The notes under the pieces were generated by a model. The model was not told the origin of the DNA. It worked only from the letters and a program-made list of their open reading frames with translations, and searched no databases. Positions 35,095 to 45,400 of a stretch of DNA of 64,000 nucleotides are shown in pieces. The number at the start of each line of letters is the position of its first letter. The first letter of the stretch is position 1. Made by a program: the position numbers and the translations under genes. The DNA is taken from assembly GCA_000702245.1 (NCBI GenBank), contig JNKY01000018.1, forward strand, positions 1-64,000. Reading direction: 5' to 3'. The DNA comes from Lachnospiraceae bacterium C6A11. Lineage in GTDB: Bacteria; Bacillota; Clostridia; Lachnospirales; Lachnospiraceae.

Positions 35095-36999
35095 ATGGCA
35101 AAACCAAAGAAACTCGTGGCTCTGTGCACCTCCCGTGTGTACGACCCGCAGATACACGGATATATCGTACGACTGAATGAGCGCCTCAAGGCTGAAGGCT
35201 ACTCACTTCTTATTTTCGCGATAAATTCCGACATCTACTGGGACGAAGACAGAGTTGCAACTGAAAAATACATATTTGACCTTATTCCGTACAGGGATAT
35301 GAGCGGCATCATCATCATGGATGAGAAGATCAAGAGCCACAAGATAGCTGAGAAGATCATCGGTTTTGCGAAGCATTTCGAGGTTCCTGTCGTTATTTCC
35401 GACGGCCGCTACGAGGGCGTTTCCTGCATCACCTTCGACTACGAGAAGGGCTTCGAGCAGGTTGTCCGCCACATCATCGAGGACCACAAGGTGACGCGTC
35501 CGCACATGATGGCAGGTCAGCCGGACAACGAATTCTCGAACCGCCGTATTGAGATATTTAAGAAGGTTCTTGCCGAAAATGGTATCGAATACGACAAGTC
35601 CATGTTGAGCTACGGCTATTTCTGGGCGGACCCTTGCCGCGTTGCAACGAAGGCTCTCCTGAAACGAGAGGTTCTTCCGGAAGCCATAATCTGTGCAAAT
35701 GACAATATGGCCATCACCGTTTGCGAGATGTTCACCGAAGCAGGCTATAAGATTCCTGACGATGTTATCATTTCCGGCTTTGACGGCTACGATGAAATAT
35801 ATTTTACCTCTCCGAAGATCACTACCGCTTCCTGCGACATCCTTCTGATGGCTGACGCAACGGCTGATTCCTTCCTGGAGACCATGGCTGACGGTCAGAT
35901 CCACGACCGCCACATCACACCGAAGTTCATTCCGAATGAGTCCTGCGGCTGTCCGGAGCACACAGAGCATCCGCAAATCCTCCGCGACTGGTTCAAGGAA
36001 AGCTTCTCAAGGCATAACGACGACAACCGCGTCCTCCAGCTGATCACCTCTTCTATGCAGACCAGCCAGGATCCGGGCGAGCTCGTTTCCTACCTCGAGT
36101 CCTACAAGACCGAATGCACGCTTGCAGCAGTCGATCTCAAATGCTTCGACGGCGATGACAACTACTTCACAGGCGTTGAAGAGCTTAGCCACACGAGGCA
36201 GTTCGTCCTGCTCTACGATGCGGACTTTCCTGAGAAATACAAGCCGGGCACCTTTGTCCTGCCTGATCACATAGATGGCAGCACCGAGGACGTGCTCTCG
36301 CTTCCTTTCAGAGACCGTATTCTCGAGCTGACAGAGAGTGGATATCCGTTGATATTTAACTCGCTTGTATTTATGAACAGGTTCTTCGGATTCACCTGCT
36401 ACTTCTACCGCGACTATTTTATAACCAATTATTCAAATACAATGATCGTCACAAACGCCATCAGCATAGGCTTCGGTGGCTACATAAATACGCAGTACCA
36501 GCGTATGCTGCTGGACAAGGTGGACAAGATGTACCGCCACGACGCGCTGACCGGACTTTATAACAGAATCGGTTTCCAGAACCGCTTCAGGAAGATTCAG
36601 AATGACCGCAAGCTGCTGGGCAGCAAGGTCACGCTCTTTATGTCCGACCTCGATGGTCTTAAGATGATCAACGATCGCTTTGGGCATGCGGAAGGCGACT
36701 GTGCTATTGCTGCTGTTGCGAGAGCACTCGATGCCTCAACTCCGGATAACAGTATCTCCGTGCGTTTCGGTGGTGACGAGCTCTTCTCTATGATCATCGG
36801 CGAGTGCAAGCCCGACGATATCATCAAGAGGATCGATGCTTATCTCGAAAGCTTCAACGAGACCTCCGGTAAGCCATACAAGGTTTCCGCAAGCTGCGGA
36901 TTCATGACCTCTGTCCTCGACGAGAACTTCAATATCACGCAGGTTCTGAAGCAGGCCGACGAGCAGATGTATATCATCAAGAGGAACCGCAAGAACTAA
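35095..36999 (+). CDS. Diguanylate cyclase with LacI-type (periplasmic-binding-like) sensor domain
   Basis: 634 residues, no signal peptide or membrane helix, so cytoplasmic. Residues 1-280 are a LacI/RbsB-like ligand-binding fold (VALCTSRVYDPQIHGYIVRLNERL, IICANDNMAITVCEMFTEAGYKIPDDVIISGFDGYDE) without the DNA-binding helix-turn-helix. A middle region (300-460) is of unclear type. The last about 165 residues are a GGDEF domain: YRHDALTGLYNRIGF, FMSDLDGLKMINDRFGHAEGD (metal-binding Asp) and VRFGGDEL, where the usual final Phe is Leu. No RxxD inhibitory site is found at the usual spot before GGDEL. It probably makes c-di-GMP in response to a sugar-like ligand. GAGGA lies eight bases before ATG 35095; the promoter at 35013 excludes the earlier ATG. 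Confidence 0.88.
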   Translation: MAKPKKLVALCTSRVYDPQIHGYIVRLNERLKAEGYSLLIFAINSDIYWDEDRVATEKYIFDLIPYRDMSGIIIMDEKIKSHKIAEKIIGFAKHFEVPVVISDGRYEGVSCITFDYEKGFEQVVRHIIEDHKVTRPHMMAGQPDNEFSNRRIEIFKKVLAENGIEYDKSMLSYGYFWADPCRVATKALLKREVLPEAIICANDNMAITVCEMFTEAGYKIPDDVIISGFDGYDEIYFTSPKITTASCDILLMADATADSFLETMADGQIHDRHITPKFIPNESCGCPEHTEHPQILRDWFKESFSRHNDDNRVLQLITSSMQTSQDPGELVSYLESYKTECTLAAVDLKCFDGDDNYFTGVEELSHTRQFVLLYDADFPEKYKPGTFVLPDHIDGSTEDVLSLPFRDRILELTESGYPLIFNSLVFMNRFFGFTCYFYRDYFITNYSNTMIVTNAISIGFGGYINTQYQRMLLDKVDKMYRHDALTGLYNRIGFQNRFRKIQNDRKLLGSKVTLFMSDLDGLKMINDRFGHAEGDCAIAAVARALDASTPDNSISVRFGGDELFSMIIGECKPDDIIKRIDAYLESFNETSGKPYKVSASCGFMTSVLDENFNITQVLKQADEQMYIIKRNRKN

Positions 37000-37023
37000 A
37001 AAAACGCCTTACGGCGTTTTTTT
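36998..37023. terminator. Bidirectional terminator between GGDEF and GH3 genes
   Basis: ACGCC-TTAC-GGCGT stem-loop flanked by six As and six Ts. It touches the stop codons of both convergent genes and serves both. Confidence 0.85.
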
Positions 37024-39559
37024 ATTGTGCGACAGTCCGCACCTCCCCTGGCTTCACATCATAAAGTCTCTTGAAAAATACAAGTCTGCTCTCGAGAGGA
37101 ATCTCTCTTCCTAGAGTGTCTCTTCCATCTCTGTCATTATCATAGATGTAAAACTCTCCATCAGGCGACTGATACAGCTGAACCGTGCAATCTGATGTGA
37201 GCGAGCCAATATTCTTGACAACAACCACAATGTCATCGCTATCAACATCGTTGATTACACTGCCATCACAAATACCGGTGTTTTCCTTATCACTTCCGGC
37301 TTTCTCACGTTTTGAAAGCTCAAATGAGAAATCAGAATATGTAAGTCCGTAACCGAAACGATAGAGTGGTTTCTCTTTCATAAAGAGGTAAGTCATTCCG
37401 CTCTTGCGGATATTATACTCTTCAATGTCAGCAAGCTGGTAGTCGCCCTCATACCATGTCTGTGAAGTTCTTCCGGCAGGAGTCATCCTTCCGGTCATTA
37501 TATCTGCAATACCGTTACCCAGTTCTTCGCAGCCAAGCGCGCTCCACAGCATAGCTCGTATTTCCGGTGCTTCGTCCTCTTCCTTAACCGCAAGAGGTGC
37601 ATTTCCAAGGAGGAGCAGGATGATATTCTTGTAGCTTTCTCCGAGCCTTCTGATAACTGCCCTCTGGAAAGGTGGCAGCTCGATACTCTCTCTGTCTCTT
37701 TCCTCTTTCATATTTACGATCGGATGCAGACCGAAGCAGGCGATGATATTATCGTCCGCTGACACCTTGTTTTCAGCCATGAAATTCTGCAGAGAAGCCT
37801 CTACGTCAGTCACTGTTTCGAAGCTGAGTGCAGTCTGTCCATCCGGATTCTTCATGCCCCTGATCCTTGCATCTGTCCAGAAGCTTATTGCATCTTCCGA
37901 AGTGAAACGGATAACCTCACCCTCTGCATCTATCAGCTGAAATGCCTCATTCGCGAACCAGCTGAAGGCCTCGTCCGCATTTGCGTAAAGCTCGAAATTG
38001 TCAGAAACCTCTTCAACATTCTTGAACTTCTTATCCGGTGATATAGTCGTCAGAAGCTTGCCTGTCGACAGCGATCTGAGCGTGATCCTTGATTCATCCC
38101 AGAGCATTATCCTAAAGAGCTCCGCCTCATCCGCTTCAACCGGAACCACCTTGCCATTCTTGATTCCCGCATACGAAACAGCATCACTGTTTTCTTTTCC
38201 GAATTCATCTATTATCTTTCCGGCTATCAGACTGTCAAACCCACGTTTCTCAGTCTTCTTCTCAAGCCGCATCTTCACAACCGGCATCAGTTTCTCTGCA
38301 GGTGCAGCGAGTCCTTCTGCCACAGTTACATTATGATCCGTGATCCCACTGTACCAATCGAGCGGACAGTAATCCGCGAGCGGCCCAACCACGAAACATT
38401 TTCTATCCGAACCAGTTCCGCCACTCGCACTATCCGAACCAACTTCTTCGTTTGAAGAACCAAGTGGCAGCACCCCGTCATTCTTCAGAAGCACCACCGA
38501 CCTTGCCGCTGCCTCACGGGCAACCGCGCGATTTTCGGCTGTATTTACACCGGAATAGTTGTACGACTCTTTCGGGAAGGTCTTCGAGCAGCCATCGCTA
38601 CCCAGATCCTCCGACATCAGCCCCAGTGCCGAATACACAGTCACTTTATTTATAACTATTTCGCTCAGCATTTCATCCGTAATGAGCCCCTTCTGCAGGC
38701 ACTCTTCAAACATCGGTCTGCCGTAGTCGCCGCCCTCAAGGAAGATGTCCACGCCGGCCTCGGCAGCCTTCTTCATAGCGTCGCAGCCGTCTGCTGCCGT
38801 ATGCTGATCACTTACCGCCAGCCGAAGAGTAAACGCATCCGAAACAACAAGCGGCACGCCCCAGGCCTTCAATTTGGTCTTCACCTCCGGATTGAAAGTC
38901 GCAGCCACACCATTTATCAGATTGTAGGAAGTCATAACGGAAAGCGGCTGTGCATACTCAATAGCCTCCTTGAAGACTCTCAGATAATAGTCCTCGCGAA
39001 GGTCCTCCGGCATCCTGCTGTCCGAAATAAACCTCTTGTTTTCAACATTATTTCCGTAAAAATGCTTCAGCGTCGCGCCGCATCTGACGAACCTCTCATC
39101 ATCCCCGGCCATACCTCTGATATATTCGCCAGCCATCCTCGAAGTAAGGTGCGGGTCCTCACCGTAAGCCTCCTCGTTCCTGCCCCACCTCGGGTCGCGC
39201 TCCATATCCACCGTCGGCGCAAAAGGGCACAGACCGTTGTGAACGCCTTCATTTGCGAGGCACCTGGCCTCTGTTCCGGCCACCTCGCCTATCCGATGCA
39301 TCAGCTCCTTGTCGAAGGACGCCGCCATTCCGATCGGATTCGGAAATACAGTCGTCGCAATCGGCTCGCCCAGATCAAAGCTCTGGTCATGCCTTGCCTG
39401 CACGCCATGCGCAGCCTCCGCCGAATAATCGATCATCGGCACACCCAGCTTGTCCTTATCCTCCTGCGATCCATATATTATATCCAGTTTTTCCTTCAGA
39501 CTGAGCTTCGCTACAAACTCCTCAGCTCTTTTTCTATGAAACCCCAAATCTCTTTTCAT
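37022..39559 (-). CDS. Glycoside hydrolase family 3 (beta-glucosidase/xylosidase-like), short C-terminus
   Basis: 845 residues, no signal peptide, so intracellular. The GH3 N-terminal barrel shows MERDPRWGRNEEAYGEDP, KHFYGNN and the nucleophile region LVVSDAFT, where SDW is usual. The C-terminal GH3 domain carries KNDGVLPLG and MTPAGRTSQTW; a large insert of about 200 residues sits between (about 440-640). The final fibronectin-like domain stops at DVKPGEVRTVAQ, where relatives continue about 50-60 residues; the stop lies in the convergent terminator. ATG 39559 has GAGGG six bases upstream; the earlier ATG at 39610 lies on the promoter's start point. Probably cleaves short beta-linked oligosaccharides imported from plant polymers; specificity is uncertain. 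Confidence 0.85.
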   Translation of the reverse strand: MKRDLGFHRKRAEEFVAKLSLKEKLDIIYGSQEDKDKLGVPMIDYSAEAAHGVQARHDQSFDLGEPIATTVFPNPIGMAASFDKELMHRIGEVAGTEARCLANEGVHNGLCPFAPTVDMERDPRWGRNEEAYGEDPHLTSRMAGEYIRGMAGDDERFVRCGATLKHFYGNNVENKRFISDSRMPEDLREDYYLRVFKEAIEYAQPLSVMTSYNLINGVAATFNPEVKTKLKAWGVPLVVSDAFTLRLAVSDQHTAADGCDAMKKAAEAGVDIFLEGGDYGRPMFEECLQKGLITDEMLSEIVINKVTVYSALGLMSEDLGSDGCSKTFPKESYNYSGVNTAENRAVAREAAARSVVLLKNDGVLPLGSSNEEVGSDSASGGTGSDRKCFVVGPLADYCPLDWYSGITDHNVTVAEGLAAPAEKLMPVVKMRLEKKTEKRGFDSLIAGKIIDEFGKENSDAVSYAGIKNGKVVPVEADEAELFRIMLWDESRITLRSLSTGKLLTTISPDKKFKNVEEVSDNFELYANADEAFSWFANEAFQLIDAEGEVIRFTSEDAISFWTDARIRGMKNPDGQTALSFETVTDVEASLQNFMAENKVSADDNIIACFGLHPIVNMKEERDRESIELPPFQRAVIRRLGESYKNIILLLLGNAPLAVKEEDEAPEIRAMLWSALGCEELGNGIADIMTGRMTPAGRTSQTWYEGDYQLADIEEYNIRKSGMTYLFMKEKPLYRFGYGLTYSDFSFELSKREKAGSDKENTGICDGSVINDVDSDDIVVVVKNIGSLTSDCTVQLYQSPDGEFYIYDNDRDGRDTLGREIPLESRLVFFKRLYDVKPGEVRTVAQ

Positions 39560-39613
39560 TTTAGCCCTCTTTTTTCCTACAATCCCTACGCTCGAAAGCT
39601 TTTTCTGCATTTC

Positions 39614-39642
39614 ATTATAAACTTCTCAGATATCTTTTTCAA
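39614..39642 (-). promoter_or_regulatory. Promoter of the GH3 gene
   Basis: Minus strand TTGAAA (39637-39642), 17-base spacer, TATAAT (39614-39619). Transcription would start at about 39607, leaving a leader of about 48 bases to ATG 39559. Confidence 0.75.
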
Positions 39643-39733
39643 TTTTAATAATAGTGAAAGATACCCCATAAAATGATATGGTATAGGGGCCTTCATTGTT
39701 ATTACCTTTATGATTTTCGGAGTTTCATCCGTA

Positions 39734-41395
39734 TTAGTCTTCCTTCACAACTTCCATATTCGAAGCCCACTCGATTGCGTCATCGATATGCGGACGGAAG
39801 TTGTCCCTGCCGACCTTTTCAATAAAGCCGGCCTTCTCCATCGTCTTCATCGGCTGCTCGTTGACATGCGAGAATACCATCTGTACGCCGGCTTCCTTGC
39901 ATCTCTCGTAAAGCTGCTCCATAGCGTGCATCGCTGATGCATCAAGCGCAGGAACGCCTCTCATTCGGAAGATGATAACTCTTGTGAAGTCCTTGAAGCC
40001 TACACCCGCAAGTCTGTCAGCATCACCGAAGAACATCGGTCCGGAGATCTCGTAAATACGCACGTGCTTCGGTATTTCCTTCAGATCGATACCATCCGGA
40101 TCCTCCTCGGGATCGTAGTATTTCCAGCCTGAAACGACAGACTCGTCGCTCATTCTCTTGATAAAGAGAACGCAGGCGATGATCATACCAACCTCGATAG
40201 CAACAACAAGGTCAAATACAACTGTGAGCACGAAGGTCACAACAAGTACGATGATGTCGCTCTTTGGCGAGGTCTTGCAGAGGTGGACGAAGGTCCTCCA
40301 CTGACACATATTGTAAGCAACCATGAACAGGATGGCTGCGATAGTTGGCATAGGAATGAGTGCCGCATAAGGCATAAGGAGCACGAGTACAAGCACAAGT
40401 ACAATAGAATGAACTATACCGGCGATCGGTGTTCTACCGCCGTTCTTGATATTTGCGGCAGTTCTTGCGATTGCGCCTGTTGCAGGGATGCCTCCGAAGA
40501 GGGCTGAACCGATATTTCCGGCGCCCTGCGCGATAAGCTCCATATTTGATCTATGGTGCGAGTTGATCATACCGTCAGCAACTACGCAGGAAAGGAGCGA
40601 CTCGATTGCGGCAAGGACAGCTATCGTCACCGCATCCGGTGCAACGTTCTTGATCATTGCGAAGGAGAAGTCCGGTGCCTTGAAACTTGGAAGCTTGTTG
40701 CTGATGTGGTAGAGGTCACCGATTGTATTTACGTCCATCTTGAGGCCCTTGACCATCGCGATTCCGACGATTACTGCTATGAGTGAGCCCGGGATTTTGT
40801 CCGAAACGAACGGCCACACGATGAGCACGAGCAGGCAGACAGCTCCAACGATGAGTGCTTCTACATTTATCGTGCCGATGTTGTTGGCTACGGCTTCAAC
40901 CTTCTCGGTTGTTTCTATTGTTACTGTGCCCGCCGGGTAGGTCAGGCCGAGGAAATCCTTGATCTGGCCGATTACGATCGTCACAGCGATGCCGGCCGTG
41001 AAGCCGGTTGTTATCGTATACGGAATGAATCTGATAAGCGAGCCGAGTCTGAGGAAGCCCATGATGATGAGCATCGCTCCGGCGAGAACTGTCGCGAGCG
41101 CAAGTCCGCTCATTCCGTTCTTCGCTACGATTCCGGCAACTATGGTCGCAAATGCGGCTGTCGGTCCGGCGATCTGCACACGGCTTCCGCCCAAAAATGA
41201 TATGATAAAGCCCGCAATTATCGCGGTGTAAATACCCTGCTCAGGCCCTACTCCCGATGCAAGCGCGAGCGCTATCGACAGCGGCAGCGCAATAATCGCA
41301 ACAATGAGTCCCGAAACGACATCCGTCGCTAACTTCTTTCCGTCATACGTTTTCATCACGCTGAAAAGCATGGGTTTCAATTTGTCTTTTTTCAT
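39734..41395 (-). CDS. SulP-family anion transporter with STAS domain
   Basis: A 553-residue SLC26/SulP permease. The N-terminal part has DVVSGLIVAIIALPLSIALALASGVGPEQGIYTAIIAGF and FLGGSRVQIAGPTAAFATIVAGIV, the family signature. It has 12-14 membrane helices and a C-terminal cytoplasmic STAS domain (about 440-545: VRIYEISGPMFFGDADRL, VIIFRMRGVPALDASAMHAMEQL). Transports sulfate, bicarbonate or a related anion; the substrate is not set by the sequence. GAGGAAA ribosome site before ATG 41395. Single-gene unit; no strong promoter seen in 41396-41580. Confidence 0.92.
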   Translation of the reverse strand: MKKDKLKPMLFSVMKTYDGKKLATDVVSGLIVAIIALPLSIALALASGVGPEQGIYTAIIAGFIISFLGGSRVQIAGPTAAFATIVAGIVAKNGMSGLALATVLAGAMLIIMGFLRLGSLIRFIPYTITTGFTAGIAVTIVIGQIKDFLGLTYPAGTVTIETTEKVEAVANNIGTINVEALIVGAVCLLVLIVWPFVSDKIPGSLIAVIVGIAMVKGLKMDVNTIGDLYHISNKLPSFKAPDFSFAMIKNVAPDAVTIAVLAAIESLLSCVVADGMINSHHRSNMELIAQGAGNIGSALFGGIPATGAIARTAANIKNGGRTPIAGIVHSIVLVLVLVLLMPYAALIPMPTIAAILFMVAYNMCQWRTFVHLCKTSPKSDIIVLVVTFVLTVVFDLVVAIEVGMIIACVLFIKRMSDESVVSGWKYYDPEEDPDGIDLKEIPKHVRIYEISGPMFFGDADRLAGVGFKDFTRVIIFRMRGVPALDASAMHAMEQLYERCKEAGVQMVFSHVNEQPMKTMEKAGFIEKVGRDNFRPHIDDAIEWASNMEVVKED

Positions 41396-41586
41396 GATCT
41401 TTCCTCTGACTTACTATTATTTGTACCAATATAGCTCTCAGGCGGGCCTCAACATATCAATTCTTACTTATGAATATGCCTTTTTGCCCGACAAAGTACA
41501 ATAATAACCGTTTTCCCAAAAATATCAAGCAGAAAATACAAATCTTATTTGCCGGCAGCAGCCTCTCTGTTTGCAGCATCAAAAAA

Positions 41587-41607
41587 GCGGATGGGCCAGC
41601 CATCCGC
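41587..41607 (-). terminator. Terminator of the VanX-like dipeptidase gene
   Basis: Eight-base perfect stem GCGGATGG/CCATCCGC, loop GCCAG, followed on the minus strand by six Ts. It lies eight bases past the stop. Confidence 0.9.
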
Positions 41608-41614
41608 ATAATTG

Positions 41615-42274
41615 TTATTTTCTCAGATACTCCGACGACAGCGGAAAGTCAAAATACGTATCCGGATACGGCTCGTCCTCCAGCGTGAAGTGCCACCACT
41701 CACAGTCGATCGGCTTAAACCCGTTCCGAACCATAACCTTCTGAAGGATCATGCGGTTCTCATACTGCTCGTCCGTCACATCCCTGCAGTCCGGATGCGA
41801 CAGCTCCCCAAACAGATCGAAAGGACTGCCCATATCCACTTCCTTTCCGGTTCTCATGTCCAGCAGCGTCAGGTCCACCGTGCTTCCTCGGCTGTGGCTC
41901 GACTGCTTCGCAACATAGCCCTTCGAGAAAAGCTCGGTCTTCTCCAGATCCGGATAAAAATACGGCTTCATACGGATGTCCTGGTCCTCCAGGCCCCACA
42001 AAACAAAATGCTTTACCGCTGCGGCCGGCCTGTATGCATCAAATATTTTCAATCTGTAGCCCTGCACCATCATTTCATTGCTGACCGTCTTCAACGCCCT
42101 TGCGGCCTCCTTCGTCAGAAGCGCACACGGCTCCTCATAACCGTCGATCCTCTCACCCACAAAATTGTAGGTTGAAAAATACCGTATTTCCTGCACTATG
42201 TGCGGGATCACGTCCGAAAGCAGCACAAAGCCCGACGGATCCTTCGTTATATCCTTGATATATTCTGTCCTCAT
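41615..42274 (-). CDS. D-Ala-D-Ala dipeptidase (VanX/DdpX family, M15D)
   Basis: A 219-residue zinc peptidase. SSHSRGSTVDLTL carries the SxHxxGxxxD zinc motif, DAYRP carries the family arginine, and EWWHF carries the catalytic Glu and third zinc ligand. No signal peptide, so cytoplasmic. Known members hydrolyse D-Ala-D-Ala, either in vancomycin resistance or, as DdpX, to recycle D-Ala from wall fragments. No vanA/vanH/vanRS genes are nearby, so a wall-recycling or general dipeptidase role is more likely than resistance. GGAG-type ribosome site before ATG 42274. Confidence 0.9.
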   Translation of the reverse strand: MRTEYIKDITKDPSGFVLLSDVIPHIVQEIRYFSTYNFVGERIDGYEEPCALLTKEAARALKTVSNEMMVQGYRLKIFDAYRPAAAVKHFVLWGLEDQDIRMKPYFYPDLEKTELFSKGYVAKQSSHSRGSTVDLTLLDMRTGKEVDMGSPFDLFGELSHPDCRDVTDEQYENRMILQKVMVRNGFKPIDCEWWHFTLEDEPYPDTYFDFPLSSEYLRK

Positions 42275-42365
42275 GTTTCCTTCTCCTTCCTATTGTGATG
42301 ATGTTTCAACCACCCATAATAACTGTTATTTATTATATCACACAGAAGTTTTGTAGCAAAGTAAA

Positions 42366-42391
42366 GGTGCCGGCAAAAAACTGCCGGCACC
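42366..42391 (-). terminator. Terminator of the LRR surface-protein gene
   Basis: Ten-base perfect GC-rich stem GGTGCCGGCA/TGCCGGCACC with a six-base loop, then TTTACTTTG on the minus strand. It lies 86 bases past the stop of the gene at 42477. Confidence 0.8.
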
Positions 42392-42476
42392 CCGTGAATA
42401 TTGTTTTGTTTAATATTGATTTTTCTGTGGTTTGAAGCCGGTTATCTGAACACCGTCCACTCCGGCTCAAAACCGA

Positions 42477-45400
42477 TTATTTACGTTTTTTCTTCAACAT
42501 GATCACTGCCAGCCATCCGGCAAATGCCGTAAGCATGATCACTGTCCAAAGTACCGGATCAAACGGATCACCGGTCTTAGCCGCTACGTCGTTCTCTGCA
42601 GACCTGCTGTTGTCAGGGGCATCGATCGTTGCATCCTTTGCACCGCTGCCATTCGAATCATTCGAGGCCTCGTCATCTGATGACTTATCGCCCGATGGAC
42701 TATCCTTATCTTTAACTTCCTGGTCGTCCTGCTCATCCTCATCAAGGGCTATCCATACTACCTTGAAGGTATGATCGCCAACGATAACGTATTTGTCACC
42801 AGGATAATGCTTTGAACCTTCCCAATAATCGAACTTGTAGCCTTCGCGGGTCGGTGCATCAGGAATCGTGATCTCCTCGCCTTCCTTATGCTTCTCGGTA
42901 ATGATACCGGTCTTGCCGTTAAGCGTACCGCCGTTCAGGTCGTAGCTTATCACGAACTCATCCGGCTGTTTAACCGTGATATTGAGGTTCAGTCTCTCAC
43001 TGTATTCGAGGCCGTCCTTGTAAGCGGCGATTCTGATCCTGCAGTCCTCGGTTATCGTGATCGGGCCGGTGTATTTGATCCTTGAAGCACTGTTCTGGCA
43101 CGGACATGTATCGTCGAGCGTGTAGTAGATCGTCGCGCCTTCCGTTGCACATTCAAGCTTGAGAACGCTTCCTGCCGCAACCGTCAGGTAATTCTCCTTC
43201 GGTGCTCCTTCGCTGAAATCAACGCCTGCGATGCTTGCTGTCGGACGCTTTGGACGAACTGCTTCAGTCTCTATCTGAACCTTGATATTCTTCTTCAGAG
43301 TCGTTCCGTCAACCTTGAAGGTCGCATTTGTAAGTCCCGGAAGAAGTGCGCTTGCCTTAAATACAGCCTTGCCTTCCTCGTCGGTCACAAGTGTGCTCTC
43401 GGCAAGCTCTGCGAGATAAGTATTTTCGATCAGAGCGGAGATACTTACGCCCTCCATGTAATCGCCATTCTCATCTTTGATCCTAACAGTGATGTTCTTG
43501 TCGCTGCCGGCCTGCATCGTAAGCACGGTTTCGTAGTTTAAGATTATCTCTGTAGGTCTGTGAGTAACCTTAGCCTTCTCGCTGTATGCCGCGCTCATAG
43601 GTATTCCGGCGTAGTTCTTAGCCTTACTGATCTGAACATCCAGCGTGTCGCCAACCTTCGTTCCTTCCGGAACCGGTATTCTTACAACCTTCGCATATTT
43701 CTCACCGCTTGGACTCTCTTCAGCGTCCTGCCACTCAAACGACGATGATGCAACACTCTTTCCGTTAACCGTCGCAACGATTTCAGACTTATCGTCTATC
43801 TTCATGTACTGCGTAAATATAACTTCAATGTAGTCCGTGTACGCATTCAGCGACTCAACCTCCGGCGCCTTCTTGGTAACGAAAGGAATCCTCAGATTCA
43901 TCTTTGGTGGTGGAACATCGAGAGAGTCTGTGTAAGCCGTCTCATATCCCTCTTTTTCCACTTTAACCTTGTATGTTCCCTGTGGGACATCCCAAGCGAA
44001 GGTTCCATCCTTATCTGTAGTCTGTGGATTTATCTGATTGTATTCAGTTGCATCCCATGCCGCTTCACTCTGAGCATATATAACTGTTGCAGTTGCCCCC
44101 TCAACCCTGTTTGACTCAACCGCTTCGTAAACATAACCGGAAGGATCGAAGATAACATTAAGCTTATAATTTGATTTGTATTTCGAATTACATTTATACT
44201 TTCTTTCAAGGCGAGCTCTATCAGCATCTGCCTTTGAGTTTGCTACTATATTATTATGTTTTGCTGTTACATTGTAACACAGGAAATCAACCCCGCCTGT
44301 TACTAAGCCAAGTCCAAATGATCCAGCTAAACCTAAAGATGCAATTCCAACAGCACCTGCTATTGCCGGGAATAAGAGTGCTCCACCTACAATAGTCATT
44401 ATTGCTCCAGCGACAACCGCAGCCTGCACCCTGTAATCACGTTTTTCACTTACTCTAGACAACTCATACGCCGCATTCTCCTCATTTCTTAAAGCTTCGA
44501 GACATTCTGGTGTCCTATATTTCCCCAATTTAGCCGCCTGTCTTACTTCGTTTGATATATTAATATAATCTGTCGTAAATCGATCAGTTTGCTGTACTCC
44601 TTTTAAATAATCCTCCGATCCTTTATACGCATCATAACATCCAGCAACAAATCCTACAGCCCCTAAACAACGCTCCGCATATGTACCAATAGTTGCTATT
44701 TCTTTAGGAAAATGGCTAGGCATAAGTTGCTTTTCAGCTACTTCTTTAAAAAGCGCAACATATGCTTGTGCAGTTGATAGCGAAGTTTTAAACACATTCC
44801 AATATAATTCACGGTAATCCTTAGATGTTAAAGTACTTACTCCGTCTTTAACAAATTCCACAAATTCAATTACGACATCCCTGTCATCATCTTTAGATCG
44901 TTTATTACTATTGATAATTCCTTCTTTGTTATTCTCTTTATCATCAATAACCCTTACAAGTTTTAATCCATCTTCCGAGTAGGCAAAGCTTCCATCATCA
45001 CTTAATATAAAACCTTCATCTACAAAATCCGACAGTGTTTTTCCTTCATATACCTCGTATTTCCACCAATTATCTTGAATGTACTCACCAAGAGTATTGT
45101 ATTCATACATAGGTTTTTTATCACCCATTGCAATCGCCCATGCATCAAATACATCATCCAATGCTTGTTCGACTTTAATCAATGCATCCTGATACTCAGT
45201 ACTCAGACTCCTAATATACTCCTCATATTCAGCTCTTTCGCTATAATGATATCCTCCCCCAACAAGGAACTCGTTATAAAACCTAATACATTCTTCTTCT
45301 GTCCATGTTGTATCAATAATATTATCTACATCTTCCTTGCGCTCCTCTTTAGCCATTTTAATCAGCTCATTAACGTATTCCGTATACGCCGCATCAGTTA

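Noticed and set aside
35203-35976. A 257-codon minus-strand frame inside the GGDEF gene
   Set aside because: Complement of a codon-biased gene whose frame carries clear LacI-type motifs.
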